DNA from: Cytophagales bacterium
GTDB taxonomy: Bacteria > Bacteroidota > Bacteroidia > Cytophagales > Flammeovirgaceae
Assembly (NCBI GenBank): GCA_025056215.1
Contig: JANWWC010000001.1
Coordinates: 248,001 to 312,000 of the forward strand
Length of the DNA: 64,000 nt
Direction of reading: 5' to 3'
Below the pieces are notes generated by a model. The model made no database searches. It worked only from the letters and a program-made list of their open reading frames with translations, and had not been told where the DNA came from. Positions 19,712-29,138 of the stretch are shown here, in pieces (within the stretch, counting starts at the first letter, position 1; every line of letters starts with the position of its first letter). A program made the translations under genes and the position numbers.

Positions 19712-20908
19712 TTAACTTTGATTGAGAATTTGAATTATTGTTCTTTGATAAGTTCTTACAACGATCGGCAGAGCAATTCCTATTCCTACTACGATGCTAA
19801 CAGCAGGCAACAACGCAATAGTAGGCCAAAATTTCCAGTTGAAAGTTTCCCAAAAAGAAAATAAAAAAACAAAACCAATGGTCATTCCTAACACACAACT
19901 CGTGAAAACTATTAATACACTTTCTATGCACAAAAATTTTACAATTTGTTTATGACTAGCTCCTAAAAGACGCAATAAAGCCAAGTCTGTCTTTCTTTCT
20001 TGAAGGAGTGAAAACAAAGTAACAATCACTGTAATGCAAGATGTTACAAAAGAAATTCCAATTAAAAAAGAAACTATTTCTAATCCTTTGTCTATCAAAG
20101 CATTTAAACGCCCAATCTCATAAGCGGGATTTGCAGTAATAAGATTGTTTTTTTGATTTATCCATTTAGGAAATTGAATTAGTGCAGCAGGTGTTTTAAA
20201 AGTAAGCAATAATGCGGTGATTTGTTTTTCATCTTCTGGAATTGATGTAAGAAGTGCTTCAATAGTGTGCTGATTTTCTGGTGTTTCATGCTCTAAGTGA
20301 GTGAGCCAAATGCTGGAAGTATCTGTGAGTAACAAGTTATCAATAGTAAGTCCGCAAGGAGAGAGTATTCCTACAACAGAATAAGACAAATTTTCGTGCG
20401 TATGCTCAGTTTTTGAATTTATTCCATGAGTGCTATGGAAAGTATTTCCCAAAGAAAGATTGAGTCGGCGCGCGGCATAGGCTCCTGCGACGATTTCCAT
20501 AGGTTTTTTCCATATTCTTCCTACAGACAAAGAAGCACGATAATGCTCTATTAACTGAGGAGATGTTCCTACAATCCGATGATTTTTGTAAGAATCTCCA
20601 ATAGAAATTGGAATTGCTCGTTCTATCATCGGATGATGTAAAATACTTTTTACATCTTTCAACAAAATATTTCCCGTAGGATCGTCTAAATGGAAAACGC
20701 AAGAGAGCAACAGTTGTAAGGGGCTTCCTTTAGCTCCTACAATTAAATGTGTGCGGTGAAGTTCTTGCAGAAGTCTGTTTTCTATGTTCGCATGTAACAA
20801 ATTAATTACTGTAATCACTCCAAAACATACGCTCATGACAAACACGCTGAGCAATATTCTCCCGTAATTTTTTTTCCAGTAAGCAAAAATCAAAGCAAGA
20901 TAAGGCAT
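19712..20908 (-). CDS. FtsX/MacB-type ABC permease with His-containing loop
   Basis: 398 residues. One membrane span near the N-terminus ('ILLSVFVMSVCFGVITVINL'), a large periplasmic domain of about 230 residues, and three spans at the C-terminus with 'LLQERKTDLALLRLLGASHK', the standard MacB/FtsX permease layout. The motif 'VGAKGSPLQLLLSCVFHLDD' marks a particular subfamily that I recall as having His-rich periplasmic loops and lying near zinc-regulated genes in proteobacteria. Here the loop reads 'HSTHGINSKTEHTHENL' (five His, counting both ends). That suggests metal sensing or export but does not prove it. No ATP-binding subunit is next to it. Confidence 0.75.
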   Translation of the reverse strand: MPYLALIFAYWKKNYGRILLSVFVMSVCFGVITVINLLHANIENRLLQELHRTHLIVGAKGSPLQLLLSCVFHLDDPTGNILLKDVKSILHHPMIERAIPISIGDSYKNHRIVGTSPQLIEHYRASLSVGRIWKKPMEIVAGAYAARRLNLSLGNTFHSTHGINSKTEHTHENLSYSVVGILSPCGLTIDNLLLTDTSSIWLTHLEHETPENQHTIEALLTSIPEDEKQITALLLTFKTPAALIQFPKWINQKNNLITANPAYEIGRLNALIDKGLEIVSFLIGISFVTSCITVIVTLFSLLQERKTDLALLRLLGASHKQIVKFLCIESVLIVFTSCVLGMTIGFVFLFSFWETFNWKFWPTIALLPAVSIVVGIGIALPIVVRTYQRTIIQILNQS

Positions 20909-21030
20909 ATTCTAAACCTAAAGTGAGTCGAAGTACAAACTATCCTTTCAACTCATAGTAAGGTACAACAAAGGTACAAATATCCCATAAAACAAGTTGG
21001 CAACACAAAAAAAACTTACATTGTAATCAT

Positions 21031-21058
21031 TAAAAAAGTTCTTATTTACAGGAACTTT
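21031..21058 (-). terminator. Probable intrinsic terminator after mnmE
   Basis: Read leftward, the strand gives a 7-base stem AAAGTTC/GAACTTT with a 10-base loop, running directly into a T-tract (A32-A37 on the + strand). It lies 38-66 bases past the mnmE stop. The stem is short and AU-rich, so termination may be weak. Confidence 0.45.
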
Positions 21059-21096
21059 ATATTAGTTTTCTATGGATTTGTTATTTGTTTTTGTGG

Positions 21097-22491
21097 TTAC
21101 TTCCCAATACAAAACTTACTAAAGATATGTTCTAAAAGGTCTTCTGTGGTTATATCTCCTGTAATCTCGGAAAGAAAATAAAGCGCTTGCCTTATATCAA
21201 TGGCTAACAGATCTCCAGAAATTTTGCTTTGAAGCCCTAAGAGAATTTCGTTAAGCGATTTTTGGCAATTCTGCAAAGCTTCGTAATGGCGAGAATTTGT
21301 TACTATAACATTACTTGCTTGAAACTCTTGTCGATGTACAATCTCTATAAAACTTGCTTTTAAACGTTCAATCCCTATTTTTTGAATAGCCGATATAAAC
21401 ACTACCTGATAATTTAGCGACAGATCTTCTAATGCTGTAAGAGTTTCTTTTGTAACAGCATCTATTTTGTTACCTACCAATAAAAAAGGTTTTTTAAGTG
21501 CTTCAAGGCGATGAACTTCCTCCAAAAGTTCTTTTACAGGAGTATTTTGCAAGTCGAACAAGTAAAGAATGATATCTGCTTGTTGCATTTTAGCTTTCGT
21601 TTTTTCAATGCCGATTTCCTCGATGCGGTCTGAAGTATACTCTCGCAAGCCAGCAGTATCGATAAAACGAAACAAATGTCCTTCTATTACTACTTCATCT
21701 TCAATACAATCGCGCGTAGTGCCTGCTATTTCGCTAACAATTGCTTTTTCTTCGTTAAGAAGAGTATTCAACAAAGTGGACTTTCCAGCATTAGGTTTTC
21801 CTACAATTACTACTGTTACTCCGTTCTTGAGTACATTTCCCCATTGAAAAGATTGTAATAACTCCTTAATAACGGACTGAATTCTATGGACCAACTCAAT
21901 TAACTGACTTCTATCAGCAAATTCTACGTCTTCTTCAGAAAAATCGAGTTCTAATTCGATCAAAGCAGCGAACTGAATAAGTTGTTGCCTGAGTTCTTTG
22001 ATTTGAGCAGAAAATCCTCCTCGCATTTGTTGAATGGCAGCTCGGTGTGCAAGTGCTGTTTCGCAAGCGATAAGATCTGCAACAGCTTCCGCTTGAGCAA
22101 GATCCAACTTTCCGTTCAAAAATGCACGCTGCGTAAACTCTCCCGCTTTAGCATGCCGAACGCCATTTTTGAGATACAGTTCAATAATTCTTCTTATAAT
22201 ATAAGAAGAACCATGGCAAGAAATTTCTACCACATTTTCGCCTGTATAGGATTTGGGCGCAATGAAAATAGTCACCAATACTTCATCTATGATTTCTTCT
22301 CCGTCTACCAAAACTCCAAAATGAACAGTGTGAGAAGGCTGTTTTTCTAAATTTTTCCCTTTAAAAAAACGATTAGTAATAGAAATGGCTTCTTTCCCAG
22401 AAATGCGCAAGACGGCAATAGCTCCCTTCCCTGGCGGAGTGGCTAAGGCAATAATTGTTTCTTGAAAATCGAGATAGCGCAACGATGACAT
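21097..22491 (-). CDS. mnmE: tRNA modification GTPase MnmE
   Basis: 464 residues from the ATG at 22491; the longer frame to 22641 would overlap the upstream GNAT gene and adds an atypical N-terminus. MnmE with MnmG makes the cmnm5/nm5 modification of wobble uridine. N-terminal folate-binding domain ('ETIIALATPPGKGAIAVLRI'), helical domain, G domain with P-loop '[11 protein letters not shown]', 'DTAGLRE' and 'GNKID', and the C-terminal 'CIGK' that carries the essential cysteine. Length is normal. It begins 11 bases after the GNAT stop, so the two genes are probably one transcript. Confidence 0.95.
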   Translation of the reverse strand: MSSLRYLDFQETIIALATPPGKGAIAVLRISGKEAISITNRFFKGKNLEKQPSHTVHFGVLVDGEEIIDEVLVTIFIAPKSYTGENVVEISCHGSSYIIRRIIELYLKNGVRHAKAGEFTQRAFLNGKLDLAQAEAVADLIACETALAHRAAIQQMRGGFSAQIKELRQQLIQFAALIELELDFSEEDVEFADRSQLIELVHRIQSVIKELLQSFQWGNVLKNGVTVVIVGKPNAGKSTLLNTLLNEEKAIVSEIAGTTRDCIEDEVVIEGHLFRFIDTAGLREYTSDRIEEIGIEKTKAKMQQADIILYLFDLQNTPVKELLEEVHRLEALKKPFLLVGNKIDAVTKETLTALEDLSLNYQVVFISAIQKIGIERLKASFIEIVHRQEFQASNVIVTNSRHYEALQNCQKSLNEILLGLQSKISGDLLAIDIRQALYFLSEITGDITTEDLLEHIFSKFCIGK

Positions 22492-22502
22492 AATTCTACA
22501 AT

Positions 22503-23225
22503 TTAATATCTCCAAACGTGGTAAATAGGAACAACAGATGCAAGCTGAAATCCGTACTTTTCGTATAATCGACATGCATTTAAATTCTCTTGCTGGGTAA
22601 CTACGCTTAAAGTTGTGAGATGTGGTTGCTGAGCACACCAATTTTCAGCAGTTTGAAGAAGTTTTTTGCCAATTCCTTGTTTTTGGTAAGCAGGTGAAAC
22701 AGCAATCAGCCCGATTTGTGCACAATTTTCCTGAACTTGGAGTGTACAAAATCCTACAATTTGGGTTTTGTACGTAGCTACCCAAACCTGGTTTGCATAC
22801 GAACCTTGTAAAGAATTTTCTAACCATCTCCGATATAAGGCTTGTTGTATGGAAGGTCCTAACTTAGGATCGCGCAAAAAACGAGAATATTGCCCTGCTA
22901 GTATAGCTAACTCATACAACTGTTGAGGAATAGTTTCATAAGAGTACGTTTGAATGACAAAAGGTTCATATGCACTTTCTAACACTTTTTCTATTTTTTT
23001 TTCAAATGTTACTTTTGTATCTACCTGATAAAAATTATTATATTCACGTATTTTTTCAGGAAGAATACCTCTGCAAAGGTCATATAAGTAAATGAGCCTA
23101 AAAGAGCTTTGCTGAATAAGCGCACAAAGCTCCTCAAAAGAAGCAAAGTTTGTAAAAAGAATTTTACCGACTGGGAAACCTAAAAAACGAGAATCCCAAT
23201 CGAGGTAATAGCTTTGCAGAGTCAT
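22503..23225 (-). CDS. GNAT family N-acetyltransferase
   Basis: 240 residues. The C-terminal half is a GNAT domain with the acetyl-CoA motif 'LIAVSPAYQKQGIGKKLL' and the closing 'NLNACRLYEKYGFQLAS'. The N-terminal 'LDWDSRFLGFPVGKI' resembles the start of WecD/RffC-type enzymes that acetylate dTDP-fucosamine, but no aminosugar genes are nearby, so the substrate is uncertain. It is the first gene of the pair with mnmE and is divergent from recQ across 113 bases. Confidence 0.75.
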   Translation of the reverse strand: MTLQSYYLDWDSRFLGFPVGKILFTNFASFEELCALIQQSSFRLIYLYDLCRGILPEKIREYNNFYQVDTKVTFEKKIEKVLESAYEPFVIQTYSYETIPQQLYELAILAGQYSRFLRDPKLGPSIQQALYRRWLENSLQGSYANQVWVATYKTQIVGFCTLQVQENCAQIGLIAVSPAYQKQGIGKKLLQTAENWCAQQPHLTTLSVVTQQENLNACRLYEKYGFQLASVVPIYHVWRY

Positions 23226-23338
23226 TTTCTGATATGATTCAACAAAATTGAGAGCAATATTTTTTATTTTTTTTGTGATTATTTATAGTGATGTAGAAAT
23301 TTGTATTCTTTTGAATAAACCTCATAAATCCTTTCGCT

Positions 23339-25564
23339 ATGGAAGTTGATTCAAGTGCAAATTTAATGGAAAAAGCCCGCGAGAAACTAAAGGAAGTATT
23401 CGGGTATGTATCGTTTCGAGGCAACCAAGAAGCAATCATCCATAATATTTTGCAAGGGAGAAATACTTTTGTAATCATGCCTACAGGAGCAGGCAAGTCG
23501 CTTTGTTATCAACTACCAGCTATCGTATTAGAAGGAACTGCTATCGTGATTTCTCCACTCATTGCTTTGATGAAAAATCAAGTGGACCAAATGAACGCTT
23601 TTGGAGTGAATGCTCAGTTTCTGAACTCTACTCTTTCAAAAGCTGAAATCACAAAGGTAAAAAAAGAAACTTTAGCAGGAGCTGTAAAGTTGCTCTATGT
23701 GGCTCCTGAATCCTTAGCGAAGGAAGAAAACATCGAATTTTTGCGCAAAGCGAAAATTTCTTTTATTGCCGTCGATGAAGCGCATTGTATTTCTGAATGG
23801 GGACATGATTTTAGGCCAGAGTATCGACGCATTAAAACTATTATTGACCATTTAGGAAACAATTTGCCTATTATAGCACTTACCGCTACTGCTACTCCCA
23901 AAGTGCGGCAAGATATTCAAAAAAATCTTCGCATGGAAAATGCTGATTTGTTTCTTTCTTCTTTCTTGCGCAGTAATCTGTATTATGAAGTAAAACCCAA
24001 AATTGATAGCAAAAAACAACTTGTTCGCTTTATCAAACAGCATAAAGGAAAATCTGGTATTGTTTATTGCTTGAGCCGCAAAAAAGTAGAAGAAATCGCT
24101 GAGTTTCTTAAAGTAAATGATATTCGAGCTCTTCCTTATCATGCAGGCATGGATTCTGCTCAACGCATGGCAAACCAAGATGCTTTCTTAAATGAAGATT
24201 GCGATGTTATTGTCGCCACAATCGCTTTCGGAATGGGCATTGATAAACCCGATGTACGCTTTGTAGTACATTACGATGCTCCCAAGTCGATAGAAGGATA
24301 TTATCAAGAAACAGGAAGGGCAGGAAGAGATGGACTCGACTCTCATTGTTTGATGTTTTTTAGTCCTAAGGATATAGATAAACTCGAAAAATTTCAAAAA
24401 GACAAATCTGTTACGGAACGCGACAATGCAAAAATTCTTTTAGAAGAAATGACCTATTATGCAAACAGTTCAGTATGCAGAGCAAGGCAACTTCTCCACT
24501 ACTTCGGAGAGTATATGCCTCATGACTGCGGAAATTGTGATAACTGTTTGCGAAAAGAAGAAGGGAAAGCTGAAGAGTTCGATGCAACTGAAATGTTACT
24601 CACTGTTCTTAATACTGTCGTTAAAACAGGTCAGCGCTTCGGAATTCGCCACATCGTAGATGTGATCACAGGAAACACGAGCGATAATAAATACATCGAA
24701 AGTTACGGACATGATAAACTACCTGAGTTTGCCACTGGCAAAGAAGAAAGCCCTTCATTATGGGAAACAGTGGTACGTCAGGCGCTTATATATGGATTTT
24801 TAGCTAAAGATACCGACGATGTTACAGTTATCAAAATCACTGACAAAGGAAAAGACTTCATTGAAAATACATTCAATATCAAATTTGTAAAAGATCACGA
24901 CTACAACAGCGCAGAAATCGAAGAAGATAGCGAACTTCTTCACAGTATGCATACTCCTCAAGCAAGTGCAGCAGATGAAGTACTGCTAGAAATGCTTAGA
25001 TCGCTTTGCAAAAAGATTGCAAAACAGAAAAAGCTGCCCCCGTATGTAATCTTTCAAGAAGCTTCTTTAGAAGAAATGGCAACTACCTACCCTACTACTT
25101 TAGAGGAGTTGGCTCGTGTAAATGGTGTAGGACAAGCCAAAGCTCAAAAATTTGGACAACCTTTTGTAGAAATGATTGCTAAGTACGTCGAAGAAAATGA
25201 AATCGAAACTGCCAACGACGTTGTAGTAAAAACTACTGTAAACAAATCGAAAACCAAAATTTTTATTATTCAACAAATCGATAGAAAAGTTGATCTAGAC
25301 GACATTGCCGAAGCAAAAGATATCACTCTAAGCGAACTTATTGAAGAAATCGAACATATTTGTTACTCTGGTACTAAGCTCAATATTGATTATTATATCA
25401 ATCAAATTCTTGACCCAGAAAAACAACAGGAAATTTACGAATATTTTATGAATGCTGAAAATGATAGCATTAAAGATGCTATGGAAGCGTTTGCTGATGA
25501 TGACATCACAGAAGAGGAACTTAGGCTTATGCGTATCAAATTCTTGAGCGAAGTAGCCCTCTAA
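23339..25564 (+). CDS. recQ: ATP-dependent DNA helicase RecQ
   Basis: 741 residues. 3'-5' helicase for recombination and fork repair. Motif I 'MPTGAGKSLCYQLPA', DEAH box 'VDEAHCISEWGHDFRPEY', motif VI 'YYQETGRAGRDG', the zinc-binding RQC cysteines ('CRARQ', then 'DCGNCDNC'), winged helix, then an HRDC domain ('YPTTLEELARVNGVGQAKAQ') near residues 580-620. It continues about 100 residues beyond HRDC with another helical segment, as in other Bacteroidetes RecQ proteins of this length. Divergent from the GNAT gene; the ATG at 23339 places the helicase domain at the usual distance. Confidence 0.95.
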   Translation: MEVDSSANLMEKAREKLKEVFGYVSFRGNQEAIIHNILQGRNTFVIMPTGAGKSLCYQLPAIVLEGTAIVISPLIALMKNQVDQMNAFGVNAQFLNSTLSKAEITKVKKETLAGAVKLLYVAPESLAKEENIEFLRKAKISFIAVDEAHCISEWGHDFRPEYRRIKTIIDHLGNNLPIIALTATATPKVRQDIQKNLRMENADLFLSSFLRSNLYYEVKPKIDSKKQLVRFIKQHKGKSGIVYCLSRKKVEEIAEFLKVNDIRALPYHAGMDSAQRMANQDAFLNEDCDVIVATIAFGMGIDKPDVRFVVHYDAPKSIEGYYQETGRAGRDGLDSHCLMFFSPKDIDKLEKFQKDKSVTERDNAKILLEEMTYYANSSVCRARQLLHYFGEYMPHDCGNCDNCLRKEEGKAEEFDATEMLLTVLNTVVKTGQRFGIRHIVDVITGNTSDNKYIESYGHDKLPEFATGKEESPSLWETVVRQALIYGFLAKDTDDVTVIKITDKGKDFIENTFNIKFVKDHDYNSAEIEEDSELLHSMHTPQASAADEVLLEMLRSLCKKIAKQKKLPPYVIFQEASLEEMATTYPTTLEELARVNGVGQAKAQKFGQPFVEMIAKYVEENEIETANDVVVKTTVNKSKTKIFIIQQIDRKVDLDDIAEAKDITLSELIEEIEHICYSGTKLNIDYYINQILDPEKQQEIYEYFMNAENDSIKDAMEAFADDDITEEELRLMRIKFLSEVAL

Positions 25565-25651
25565 ATTTTATTCTAATGATAGGTTTGAGCTATAAATTGT
25601 TTTTCAAAACACGCTTTTAGCAAAATTACATTTTTAAATGTTAGAAGCAAT

Positions 25652-25683
25652 TTTGAAATTCATTTGTTTTTCATTTACCTTTG
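25652..25683 (+). promoter_or_regulatory. Promoter of accA
   Basis: TTTG at 25652-25655, a 20-base spacer, and TACCTTTG at 25676-25683 form a full match to the Bacteroidetes consensus. The predicted transcript start (about 25690) falls inside the longest possible accA frame, which decides for the ATG at 25720. Confidence 0.75.
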
Positions 25684-25719
25684 TTGCAGGCATTTTTCAA
25701 ACAACACTCTGCAAGCACT

Positions 25720-26673
25720 ATGTCTAACTACTTAGATTTTGAGAAACCTATCATAGAACTTGAGGAAAAGCTGGCTGAGATGAAGCGAATCGCTGAAGAA
25801 AACGATGTGGATGTTAGTACAGCAGTAAGTGAATTGGAAGGGAAAATTGAACAACTCAAAATAAATACTTTTAACAATTTAACAAGGTGGCAACGCGTGA
25901 TGCTTTCGCGTCATCCCGACCGACCTTATACGCTTGATTATATTTATGAAATTACCTCTGATTTCATAGAACTTCATGGAGATAGACTCGTAAAAGACGA
26001 CAAAGCTATTGTAGGGGGGTGGGGACTTATCGATGGAAAAACTTACATGATTATCGGACACCAAAAGGGTAGAAATACTAAGCAGCGTCAAATGCGAAAC
26101 TTCGGAATGGCAAACCCTGAAGGATATCGCAAGGCGCTTCGCCTTATGATGTTGGCCGATAAGTTCCGAAAACCTATCGTAACACTTATAGACACTCCTG
26201 GTGCTTACCCTGGCTTAGAAGCAGAGGAGCGCGGACAAGCGGAAGCTATTGCAAAAAACCTGCGCGAGATGTTTCGCTTGAACGTACCTATCGTTTGTAT
26301 CATCATCGGAGAGGGAGCTTCTGGCGGAGCATTAGGAATCGCCATTGGCGATAAAGTAGCAATGATGGAAAACACATGGTATACGGTGATATCCCCTGAA
26401 TCGTGCTCCTCTATTCTTTGGAGAAGTTGGGATTACAAAGAACAAGCAGCAGAGGCCCTAAAATTAACCGCTAAAGATATGCTATCTTTCAAGCTTATTG
26501 ATGATATTATTGAGGAACCTTTAGGAGGAGCGCATACCAACGCTAAACAAGCAGCTCAAGTACTCAAAAATTATATCATTTCCAAAACAGAAGAACTTTC
26601 TAAATTGTCTCCTGAAGAACTAAAAAGGCAGCGAATTGCTAAATTTTGTACAATGGGAAGCTTCATAGAATAA
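25720..26673 (+). CDS. accA: Acetyl-CoA carboxylase carboxyltransferase, alpha subunit
   Basis: 317 residues from the ATG at 25720 ('[10 protein letters not shown]'); the open frame back to a TTG at 25681 overlaps the promoter and is rejected. AccA with AccD moves the carboxyl group from carboxybiotin to acetyl-CoA, making malonyl-CoA for fatty acid synthesis. Family features: N-terminal coiled coil '[17 protein letters not shown]', '[12 protein letters not shown]', '[20 protein letters not shown]', '[20 protein letters not shown]' and '[19 protein letters not shown]'. Stands alone with its own promoter; convergent with obgE across 27 bases. Confidence 0.96.
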   Translation: MSNYLDFEKPIIELEEKLAEMKRIAEENDVDVSTAVSELEGKIEQLKINTFNNLTRWQRVMLSRHPDRPYTLDYIYEITSDFIELHGDRLVKDDKAIVGGWGLIDGKTYMIIGHQKGRNTKQRQMRNFGMANPEGYRKALRLMMLADKFRKPIVTLIDTPGAYPGLEAEERGQAEAIAKNLREMFRLNVPIVCIIIGEGASGGALGIAIGDKVAMMENTWYTVISPESCSSILWRSWDYKEQAAEALKLTAKDMLSFKLIDDIIEEPLGGAHTNAKQAAQVLKNYIISKTEELSKLSPEELKRQRIAKFCTMGSFIE

Positions 26674-26700
26674 AAATTCCCCTTTATTGGAAGGAGATTG

Positions 26701-27690
26701 TTACGCATGGAGACTTTTCCATATAAGGTCTTTAAGCTCTTGAATTCCGTATCCAGTAATAGAAGAAATAAATACATATGGAAGAGAAGGCAAATCCCTA
26801 GCCAATTCCGTTCTCAATTCTTCATCAGCCAAATCCGATTTTGAAATTGCAAGAATTCTTTGTTTATCGAGTAGTTCAGGATTGTATTTCTTAAGCTCGT
26901 TAAGAAGTATGTGATATTCTTTTTTGATATCTCGACTATCTACAGGAATGACGAATAAAAGAATGGAATTTCTTTCGATGTGGCGCAAAAATCGCAATCC
27001 CAATCCTTTCCCTTCTGCTGCTCCTTCAATAATTCCAGGAATATCCGCTACTACAAAAGATGTTCCGTCGTAATAGGGTACTACTCCTAAATTAGGCACA
27101 AGAGTCGTAAAAGGATAATCGGCAATTTCAGGCTTAGCAGCACTTATTACCGAGAGCAATGTCGATTTTCCTGCATTAGGGAAACCTACTAGTCCTACAT
27201 CTGCTAGTAATTTGAGTTCAAGAACAAACCAACCTTCTTTGCCAGGCTCACCAGGTTGCGCATAATGAGGAGCTTGATTGGTAGAGGTTCGAAAATGCCA
27301 ATTACCCAACCCCCCTCTTCCTCCGGCTAACAAAATGCGCTCTTCGCCGTGTTGTGTAATCTCAAATAATTTTTCTTGTGTATTTCCATCTTTCACAACT
27401 GTTCCTAATGGAACTTCTATAATGCGATCCTTCCCTTCTCTACCAGTGCAATTCTGTCCTGAGCCAGCTGTTCCGTCTTCTGCATGTACATGCTTAGTAT
27501 ATTTGAGATGCAAAAGCGTCCAAAGTTGAGAATTCCCTCTCACGATAATATGCCCTCCCCTTCCTCCATCGCCGCCATCAGGTCCTCCAAAGGGCACGTA
27601 CTTTTCACGTCTGAAATGAACTGAACCTGCTCCTCCTCTACCAGAGCGGCAAAAAATGCGCACATAATCAATAAAATTGGACGATGCCAT
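26701..27690 (-). CDS. obgE: GTPase Obg/CgtA
   Basis: 329 residues. Ribosome-assembly GTPase. N-terminal glycine-rich Obg fold ('[18 protein letters not shown]', '[12 protein letters not shown]'), then the G domain with '[14 protein letters not shown]', '[17 protein letters not shown]' and the guanine-specificity motif 'SKSDLAD'. It lacks the C-terminal OCT domain found in longer Obg proteins, which is usual in Bacteroidetes. Last gene of the leftward run murF, repeat lipoprotein, obgE. Confidence 0.95.
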   Translation of the reverse strand: MASSNFIDYVRIFCRSGRGGAGSVHFRREKYVPFGGPDGGDGGRGGHIIVRGNSQLWTLLHLKYTKHVHAEDGTAGSGQNCTGREGKDRIIEVPLGTVVKDGNTQEKLFEITQHGEERILLAGGRGGLGNWHFRTSTNQAPHYAQPGEPGKEGWFVLELKLLADVGLVGFPNAGKSTLLSVISAAKPEIADYPFTTLVPNLGVVPYYDGTSFVVADIPGIIEGAAEGKGLGLRFLRHIERNSILLFVIPVDSRDIKKEYHILLNELKKYNPELLDKQRILAISKSDLADEELRTELARDLPSLPYVFISSITGYGIQELKDLIWKSLHA

Positions 27691-27781
27691 GTAAAAAAAT
27701 TAAAATTGTTTTTTTTATGAATGCGAATTTAATAAAAAACTCAACATCTTTTTATCGTTACTTTTCAAACGAGTTAGTTGT

Positions 27782-29062
27782 TTATATCTTTCCCCACCGA
27801 TTGGTTTTCACAAGAAATAACATTTTGTTTTGTCCGAAGCGCAAAGTTCCTCCGATTGCAAACGTACCATCTCGAAGTGCTACTAAAGAAAGCGGCAAAA
27901 TTTGGTTTTCTGCAATATTAAGCTCTCCTCCAAAACTTTCTTTAAAAATTAGTTTTCCATTTCCTAAGCATTCTGCAATAGAAAAACCTTGCGTAAGGGC
28001 ATCAATATTTCCAAGAAAATGTTGCCCTACTAATACGAAAGAATTCTCAGAAGTAGAAACGGCTTCTCCTGCTTTTAAAAATCCATTAAACTCAACGTCA
28101 TGAATAGCCATAAGTTCTCCTTGTCGAGAAATTTCAAGAATTTGACTGTTTGCTATTTTATTTCGTTCGCTCCATGCTACTACTCTATAGCCATTTGCAA
28201 AAGAAAGAAGAGCCGTAGGAAATTCCCGATGAGGCGGTTGCGGGTAAACATAGTCCCAAATTAAATTGCCAAATTTATCTGCTTTTACAAGGCGAATATC
28301 GTAATTTTGATTATCGTTTGCGCTTGCTTGTACGCTTCCTAACCATATCATTTCTCCATCAGAATCGGGAACTTCACGCACTATAGAACTAAAATCGTGG
28401 CGGAAGCCATCGTTGCCGTATTTTTTTTGCCATAATAGTTGGCCATCTAAATCAAGGCGTGCAACGTACATATCTTGTGCAAATACATCATTTTTTAAAG
28501 AATCAATATTTCCTAACACGATAAAATCTCCATTGTAAGATTGAATAATATCGACTACCTGACAAGCTACTTTTGAAGAATCTCCAAGTATAGTTTGCCA
28601 AAGAATGTTTCCGTTATTATCTACCTGCGTAACCCAAATTTGAGCGTAAAAACGTCCTTCACTTAAAATAGGCATATAATATTTAGGAGGTGTACTACCT
28701 GCTTCAAACACAGTAGCAGCTATAATAAAATTACCTTGTTTCGTGATTTTGATAACAGTTCCTTTTTCTGATGTACCAGTAAATCCGAGATTTTTTTGCC
28801 AAACTACGTTGCCTTGTGCATCGGTCCGAATTAATAACACGTCGTAAGGCTTGATGCGCGTAGTATCTACAATTCCTGCCTGAAAAGACTGAGTAGTACC
28901 CACTAACACAAAAGAGTTATCAGGCATTGCAATTACATCGCCAAATAAATTATCGTATGCTCCTCCATAATATTTTACAAAAGTAGATGAATTTTCTATT
29001 TCAGAACGACAAGCCATTAGCAAACTTATCCCTATCCAACAAATGCATCTTCCTATTTCCAT
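27782..29062 (-). CDS. Beta-propeller-like repeat lipoprotein
   Basis: 426 residues. Lipobox LMAC (C18). The mature part is built of about seven repeats of the type 'DGNFVVLGTT..., D.Y..R.D..GN..WQK..G', for example 'NSFVLVGTTQSF' with 'RTDAQGNVVWQKNLG', and 'LDLDGQLLWQKKYG'. Such repeats are common in Bacteroidetes surface or secreted proteins and are expected to fold as a beta-propeller; no catalytic motif is visible and function is unknown. It lies between murF (76 bases upstream) and obgE (91 bases downstream) on the same strand. Confidence 0.7.
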   Translation of the reverse strand: MEIGRCICWIGISLLMACRSEIENSSTFVKYYGGAYDNLFGDVIAMPDNSFVLVGTTQSFQAGIVDTTRIKPYDVLLIRTDAQGNVVWQKNLGFTGTSEKGTVIKITKQGNFIIAATVFEAGSTPPKYYMPILSEGRFYAQIWVTQVDNNGNILWQTILGDSSKVACQVVDIIQSYNGDFIVLGNIDSLKNDVFAQDMYVARLDLDGQLLWQKKYGNDGFRHDFSSIVREVPDSDGEMIWLGSVQASANDNQNYDIRLVKADKFGNLIWDYVYPQPPHREFPTALLSFANGYRVVAWSERNKIANSQILEISRQGELMAIHDVEFNGFLKAGEAVSTSENSFVLVGQHFLGNIDALTQGFSIAECLGNGKLIFKESFGGELNIAENQILPLSLVALRDGTFAIGGTLRFGQNKMLFLVKTNRWGKI

Positions 29063-29138
29063 ACTTTCTAAAACATCTGCTTGTACAACTTATAGCAATT
29101 TAGAAAAATTAAAAAAATACTGCTTACTCATGGCTCTC

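Noticed and set aside
22492-22641. 50-residue N-terminal extension of MnmE
   Set aside because: It overlaps the GNAT gene and is cysteine-rich sequence unlike any MnmE start.
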